Assembly (NCBI GenBank): GCA_016202875.1
Contig: JACQNX010000064.1
Coordinates: 1 to 8,987 of the forward strand
Length of the DNA stretch: 8,987 nt
Direction of reading: 5' to 3'
From: Candidatus Aenigmatarchaeota archaeon
GTDB lineage: Archaea > Aenigmatarchaeota > Aenigmatarchaeia > GW2011-AR5
Part shown: positions 6,408 to 8,987 of the stretch, one piece after another
Numbering within the stretch: position 1 is the first letter of the stretch
Layout of the letters: each line of letters begins with the position of its first letter
The notes under the pieces: model-generated
What the model saw: the letters and a program-made list of their open reading frames with translations, nothing else
Told to the model about the DNA's origin: nothing
Database searches by the model: none
Position numbers and translations under genes: made by a program

Positions 6408-6608
6408 TTGAGGTCTGCAGAAGAAGACATTCTGAAAATTCTCAGGAAATCGCCTATTTCACTTACTATTGAAGAGGTCGCCGCAAAAGCCAAGCTTACA
6501 AGACAGACGACGAGCAAGTATCTGTTTTATCTTGAAGGCAAGGGCGCTGTGAAGAGGAGGAATGTAGGCGCTGCAAAGCTCTACTATCTGGAGGGAAAAG
6601 GGCGATGA
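6408..6608 (+). CDS. Small winged helix-turn-helix transcription regulator
   Basis: A 66-aa protein consisting only of a winged HTH. Helix 1 is at about 5-15 (EEDILKILRKS), helix 2 at 20-28 (TIEEVAAKAKL) and the recognition helix at 30-43 (RQTTSKYLFYLEGK), followed by a two-stranded wing at about 46-62 (GAVKRRNVGAAKLYYL). The arrangement resembles MarR/ArsR/DprA-type wHTH modules. It has no ligand-binding or dimerisation extension and no membrane segment. The start is TTG, set by the GAGGGTG site. Its stop overlaps the next start by 4 nt (ATGA), so the two are translationally coupled. It probably binds the AGTTAA array upstream and regulates its own operon of surface proteins; the placement is seen, the function inferred. 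Confidence 0.75.
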   Translation: MRSAEEDILKILRKSPISLTIEEVAAKAKLTRQTTSKYLFYLEGKGAVKRRNVGAAKLYYLEGKGR

Positions 6609-7324
6609 AAGAACTTATTATTTTTATTCTTCTGTTTGCGGCAACTGCCATGGCTTTTGAAATTAACAGCACTGATTACAGGTCCATAAGCACTGTTTTT
6701 GATTTTGGCGGGCAGTTTGTTAATAACTCTGCTTATGGAATCTCAACGAGCATAACAGATCTTAGAGGTCTGACAAATACTTCAAGCACATATGTTTGTT
6801 TTGGGCATCTCTGCGTGTCGCTGCAGCAGATTAGCGGACAGACAATCGTGTCATTTCTTTTAAATCTCAATATTTCAGGCCAGGCAAATGACACGGCTTA
6901 TGTAGATACGCTTACTACACTAGGCTTGTATAAACCGATAGAACTGAACAAATACTTTACATGCATTGAAGATACTGCCATTACGAGCACACCGACATTT
7001 GGCATAGTTTCATCAGGAGAACAGATGAATTATATAGAATTGCGCAATTCAACTGTTAATTCGTATATTCTCCGTGTATCTGAGGTACAGGAAGGAAATA
7101 AATTTCTATTGCCTGTCACAACAGGGGGATGTTCAGGCATAGGAAACAAGCTGCCTTTATCACAATTAGTGCCATTTGTGACAATAAGCGGTGTGTCGGA
7201 CGCTGTACAAATGGTACTGTCATTTCCGTTCACAGACATTGTGGGCGATTACCAGAAAACAGGAAAATTGTCCGTGATACTTGAAAAGAATGATACAAAC
7301 CAGATAGTGGTGGATGTGATATAA
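6605..7324 (+). CDS. Exported protein of unknown family, likely glycosylated cell-surface protein
   Basis: A 239-aa protein with a classical Sec signal peptide: MKE, a hydrophobic core at 4-14 and an AMA cleavage site after Ala17. The mature part is rich in Ser, Thr and Asn. It carries about seven N-glycosylation sequons (for example Asn21, Asn40, Asn58, Asn89, Asn95, Asn148, Asn229) and four cysteines (65, 70, 120, 176) that could form disulfides. Residues about 25-71, with STVFDFGGQFVNNSAYGIS followed by TSSTYVCFGHLC, resemble a beta-rich motif seen in archaeal surface proteins, but I cannot name a family. There is no C-terminal membrane anchor, so it is either released or held by partners. 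A GGAGGG site at 6590-6595 and the ATGA overlap with the wHTH gene set the start. It is co-transcribed with the pilin-like gene, suggesting a role in the same surface structure. Confidence 0.7.
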   Translation: MKELIIFILLFAATAMAFEINSTDYRSISTVFDFGGQFVNNSAYGISTSITDLRGLTNTSSTYVCFGHLCVSLQQISGQTIVSFLLNLNISGQANDTAYVDTLTTLGLYKPIELNKYFTCIEDTAITSTPTFGIVSSGEQMNYIELRNSTVNSYILRVSEVQEGNKFLLPVTTGGCSGIGNKLPLSQLVPFVTISGVSDAVQMVLSFPFTDIVGDYQKTGKLSVILEKNDTNQIVVDVI

Positions 7325-7337
7325 TGGTTGTGATACA

Positions 7338-8060
7338 ATGAAAGGACTTGCAAGCGCTGCAATCGTTGTTGCCATAATTGTAGGCACAACTATAATGGTT
7401 ATGAACACTATTACACCTGTTATTGAAGAAGGCAGGGATACACAGGCATTTACAGAAGCCAAGAATGCGCTTGCATCAATAGACCGCTCAATCCAGCAGC
7501 TGCTCGTAGAGGCTGTCGGAGCAAGGAGGCAGGTTGATATAAGCCTGAGAAAAGGCGTGCTTGTGGTGTCCGGAGACGAAGACAAAATAAAAATAGACCT
7601 TGAGGGCTTTACATTGCTGCAGCCGGGCGCGACTGTCCAGGAAGGCAATATAATTCTGCAATCCGGAGGCGGCATAGACGCTGTGGAAGAGGACATAAAC
7701 AGCGACGGCAACACAGACCTTGTCCTAAGAAATCCTGCGCTCACATTTGCAATAAGAAAACTTGGCAACAGCACAAACCAGGTTACAGTCAACACGACAA
7801 CTATGATAACGCAGATTTACAACAACAGGACCAATACAACAATTGTGCCAGGATCAGCTCTTTATGTCAACGACAACAATGGAACAACCATAGGAACAGG
7901 ATATACTGCCCTAAGCGTCCAGGGCACAAATCTGGGTTCCGGGTCAATAATAGTCTTTGTTAACAGCACCAGCACAGGCATAACATATGAGGCGCTTTTC
8001 ACCCTGACAGCTGGCACAGATTATATACAGCTTGAAATAAAGAAGGTCACAGGAGCCTGA
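7338..8060 (+). CDS. Type IV pilin-like surface protein
   Basis: A 240-aa protein beginning MKGLASAAIVVAIIVGTTIM. A very short basic leader (MKG) directly followed by a 20-residue hydrophobic helix is what archaeal prepilin-type (class III) signals look like, with possible cleavage after Gly3. The segment at about 37-80 (AFTEAKNALASIDRSIQQLL, then GARRQVDISLRKGVLVVSG) has the amphipathic-helix-then-beta layout of a pilin neck and head. The C-terminal half is Asn/Thr-rich with several sequons (Asn144, Asn152, Asn163, Asn166, Asn181, Asn209), as expected for a surface-exposed protein. Its T2SSF partners lie one operon upstream. It could instead be a simply N-anchored surface protein, since the leader lacks a long charged part. 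The start at 7338 keeps the leader; its ribosome binding site is weak (GTGAT at 7330-7334). Confidence 0.65.
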   Translation: MKGLASAAIVVAIIVGTTIMVMNTITPVIEEGRDTQAFTEAKNALASIDRSIQQLLVEAVGARRQVDISLRKGVLVVSGDEDKIKIDLEGFTLLQPGATVQEGNIILQSGGGIDAVEEDINSDGNTDLVLRNPALTFAIRKLGNSTNQVTVNTTTMITQIYNNRTNTTIVPGSALYVNDNNGTTIGTGYTALSVQGTNLGSGSIIVFVNSTSTGITYEALFTLTAGTDYIQLEIKKVTGA

Positions 8061-8099
8061 TTCACGCCGCAGACTCAAGGGGCATCAACATTATGATAT

Positions 8100-8327
8100 C
8101 TATAGATCTTTTGGGTCTATACGCTCTATTTTAATTTTTAACTTTTTGATGTCATTCAAAAAATTTTTTGTTTTTTCCTTTCCGTATTCCCTGTTAACCA
8201 CAAGATCAAGTTCTATCAGAACAGCTGCAGAAATAACAGGGTTTGATATCTTTTTCCAATTAACAAAAGGTTTGAGCCAATCATCTTTTTCAATTATAGC
8301 GAGAATTATATCAGTGTCTAAATACAT
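8100..8327 (-). CDS. PIN-domain (VapC-like) toxin, C-terminally truncated
   Basis: A 75-aa protein starting MYLDTDIILA, the standard first strand of a PIN ribonuclease, with metal-binding Asp4. The second acid is Glu39 in VLIELDLV. VapC-type PIN domains are about 120-140 aa and use two further acids in the C-terminal half (a D-A-x-H-A-type motif and a later Asp). Those are missing because the frame stops after IERIDPKDL. It is therefore unlikely to be a working nuclease. The stop coincides with the terminator hairpin of the convergent pilin operon. The start overlaps by 17 nt the end of an upstream antitoxin-like frame, the usual toxin-antitoxin arrangement. The plausible reading is a decayed toxin gene; a functional short PIN-like protein is less likely. 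Confidence 0.7.
   Translation of the reverse strand: MYLDTDIILAIIEKDDWLKPFVNWKKISNPVISAAVLIELDLVVNREYGKEKTKNFLNDIKKLKIKIERIDPKDL
8101..8147 (+). terminator. Hairpin plus T-runs: terminator of the wHTH-secreted-pilin operon
   Basis: TATAGATC (8101-8108) pairs with GGTCTATA (8114-8121): eight pairs including one G-U, with a 5-nt loop (TTTTG). T-runs of four, five and five follow at 8129-8147. It lies 40 nt after the pilin stop. On the other strand it covers the last codons and stop of the PIN gene, so the two convergent units overlap here. Confidence 0.5.
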
Positions 8328-8502
8328 TTCTTTTTCCCCGTTTGATACCTTCTAAAAATTCTTCATATGCATAATCTTCTGCCCTTTCATGCAGCCGATT
8401 CCCAAGCATAATAATTAATCTAGCCCCAAAACGCAAAGCTTCGGATTTAGATGAAAATAAACCCTTTTTAATACCATCGTATAAGTTATTCTTTCCTGAT
8501 TG
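8311..8502 (-). pseudogene. VapB-like ribbon-helix-helix antitoxin remnant without start codon
   Basis: The minus-strand frame between the stop at 8505-8503 and the TGA at 8313-8311 reads LYDGIKKGLFSSKSEALRF in its N-terminal half. It then has a second helix and a charged tail ending GKRNVFRH. The G-(L/I)-(F/Y)-S-(S/N)-(K/R)-S-E-A-(L/I)-R pattern is typical of the helix-turn-helix part of RHH antitoxins. It overlaps the PIN start by 17 nt, as VapB/VapC pairs do. The N-terminal beta strand and any ATG, GTG or TTG start are absent: the place where they should be is occupied by the 3' end of the AbrB gene. The only internal ATG would leave 32 residues. I read it as an antitoxin whose 5' end was lost by deletion or rearrangement at about 8490-8500. 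An unusual start codon is an alternative. Confidence 0.6.
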
Positions 8503-8782
8503 TCATAGCCATTTCCTGCGGGTCAAAGTCCAGCGTCACAACAGAGCCCGGCAAGAAAAAGTGCCTGATGCCTTTCGGGATTGTTATTGCGCTGCTGTCC
8601 CCTATTTTTATTATCCTTTTTTCGCACTTCAATTTCGGCACTATTTTGTCATGTAATTTCATGGCTATGTCCAGGTTGACGATCCTGCTTCTGCAGGCAG
8701 GGCACTCCTTTGCCTTGAATGTCTCGCCTAACATCTTTACAGAAATTGCCTTCAATGCCATGTTACACTTGTCGCACTTCAT
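8486..8782 (-). CDS. Zinc-ribbon plus AbrB/SpoVT-type DNA-binding protein
   Basis: A 98-aa two-domain protein. Residues 1-40 hold two CxxC pairs (Cys3/Cys6 and Cys27/Cys30), a zinc ribbon like that of YgiT/MqsA-type antitoxins. Residues 54-98 form an AbrB/MazE swapped-hairpin: KRIIKIGDSSAITIPKGIRH followed by a hydrophobic strand and LDFDPQEMAMTIRK. AbrB-type domains bind DNA as dimers and are often antitoxins or global regulators. GAGGT at 8795-8791 lies 8 nt before the ATG (8782-8780), and a box A lies upstream at 8842-8834. Downstream on the same strand are the RHH remnant and the truncated PIN gene, so it may be the regulator or a replacement antitoxin of that module. It could equally be an independent transcription factor whose 3' end was joined to the older module. 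Confidence 0.8.
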   Translation of the reverse strand: MKCDKCNMALKAISVKMLGETFKAKECPACRSRIVNLDIAMKLHDKIVPKLKCEKRIIKIGDSSAITIPKGIRHFFLPGSVVTLDFDPQEMAMTIRKE

Positions 8783-8833
8783 TTTTCCTTACCTCAAAAT
8801 TCCCTTCCTGTTGCACTTATTTGCACAAATGTA

Positions 8834-8842
8834 ATATATAAA
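8834..8842 (-). promoter_or_regulatory. Box A promoter of the zinc-ribbon/AbrB gene
   Basis: On the minus strand TTTATATAT runs from 8842 to 8834, preceded by an AT-rich BRE-like stretch. Transcription would start near 8814 and leave a leader of about 30 nt containing the GAGGT site. The first unit of the degenerate AGTTAA array touches this box, so a protein bound there would compete with TBP. Confidence 0.55.
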
Positions 8843-8930
8843 GTTAATTATTAGGTTTATTACATACTTTTATTAAGTAGTTTTATATACTAAGATTAAT
8901 GATTAAGTTTAACTGTTACATTAAAGTTGA
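8842..8930. repeat. Degenerate AGTTAA-like array, about 13-bp steps
   Basis: One exact AGTTAA (8842) is followed by GGTTTA (8854), AGTTTTA (8879), AGATTAA (8893), AGTTTAA (8906) and AGTTGA (8925). Several steps are 12-14 bp or about twice that. The region is very AT-rich, so chance matches are easy. It is listed because the same motif and spacing occur much more cleanly at 6276-6359. Relative to the AbrB gene the motif is on the opposite strand; it would be in the same orientation as a plus-strand gene beyond the window. Confidence 0.3.
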
Positions 8931-8987
8931 TTCTACCCAGATTCCACGGCTGCCAGCAGCCATCCATCGCATTCCACTACAATAACC
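8931..8987. other. Right edge, no supported gene
   Basis: Short open frames run to the edge on both strands, but none has a start, motif or composition that supports a gene. Two copies of ATTCCAC (8941-8947 and 8971-8977) flank a small inverted repeat (GGCTGC 8948-8953 with GCAGCC 8956-8961). Base composition is clearly richer in G+C than in the preceding 100 nt. Confidence 0.3.

Noticed and set aside
8486..8504. AbrB gene read through by frameshift into the RHH frame as one fusion protein
   Set aside because: The AbrB domain ends naturally at MTIRKE, no slippery run lies at the junction, and the RHH part would still lack its N-terminal strand.
8146..8834. Plus-strand open frames opposite the PIN and AbrB genes
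   Set aside because: The minus-strand products have clear PIN, RHH and zinc-ribbon/AbrB motifs, while the plus-strand translations are hydrophobic shadows of these with no start signals.
8916..8987. Minus-strand open frames entering from the right edge (ends VESTLM and AAVESG)
   Set aside because: Only 17-23 residues are visible, two frames compete, and neither has a recognisable motif. The end of a real gene cannot be told from chance.

Overview
The window looks like a chromosomal segment of an archaeon, most likely a DPANN-type lineage (Woesearchaeota/Nanoarchaeota-like). This is inferred from gene content, not proved. The evidence is a full Hel308 helicase, an isoprenyl diphosphate synthase of the kind used for ether lipids, archaeal-type T2SSF membrane platform proteins, a pilin-like protein, box-A (TATA) promoters lying about 25 nt before start codons, and Shine-Dalgarno sites of the GAGGTGAT type. 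There are no rRNA or tRNA genes, insertion sequences or CRISPR arrays.

Layout, left to right. (1) At 2-40 is the tail of an upstream gene of unknown function. (2) At 71-2086 a plus-strand operon holds a polyprenyl (probably GGPP) synthase followed, after 1 nt, by a HEAT-like solenoid protein with an N-terminal membrane anchor. The reading frame of that second gene is broken at an A7 run (1422-1428), so it appears as two pieces. (3) Hel308 lies at 2123-4282. (4) A 214-nt gap (4283-4496) contains a two-tier inverted repeat. (5) At 4497-6205 are two single-domain T2SSF proteins in tandem, without the ATPase that normally accompanies them. (6) At 6206-6407 is a control region with a good box-A promoter and a striking array of AGTTAA units at about 13-bp spacing. 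It lies upstream of (7) a tight three-gene operon at 6408-8060: a 66-aa winged-HTH regulator (TTG start), an exported protein of unknown family, and a pilin-like surface protein. (8) On the minus strand, from 8782 down to 8100, are a zinc-ribbon/AbrB protein, a start-less VapB-like ribbon-helix-helix remnant with no usable start codon, and a C-terminally truncated PIN (VapC-like) toxin: a decaying toxin-antitoxin module that converges on the pilin operon. (9) The right edge (8783-8987) is AT-rich, with a minus-strand promoter and a degenerate array resembling the one at 6276-6359.

The T2SSF pair and the pilin-like operon plausibly belong to one cell-surface filament or secretion system, whose ATPase and prepilin peptidase must be encoded elsewhere. 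The least explained part, and the best candidate for something undescribed, is the 6255-8060 unit: an iterated operator-like array, a minimal wHTH protein translationally coupled to an exported protein, and a pilin-like protein.
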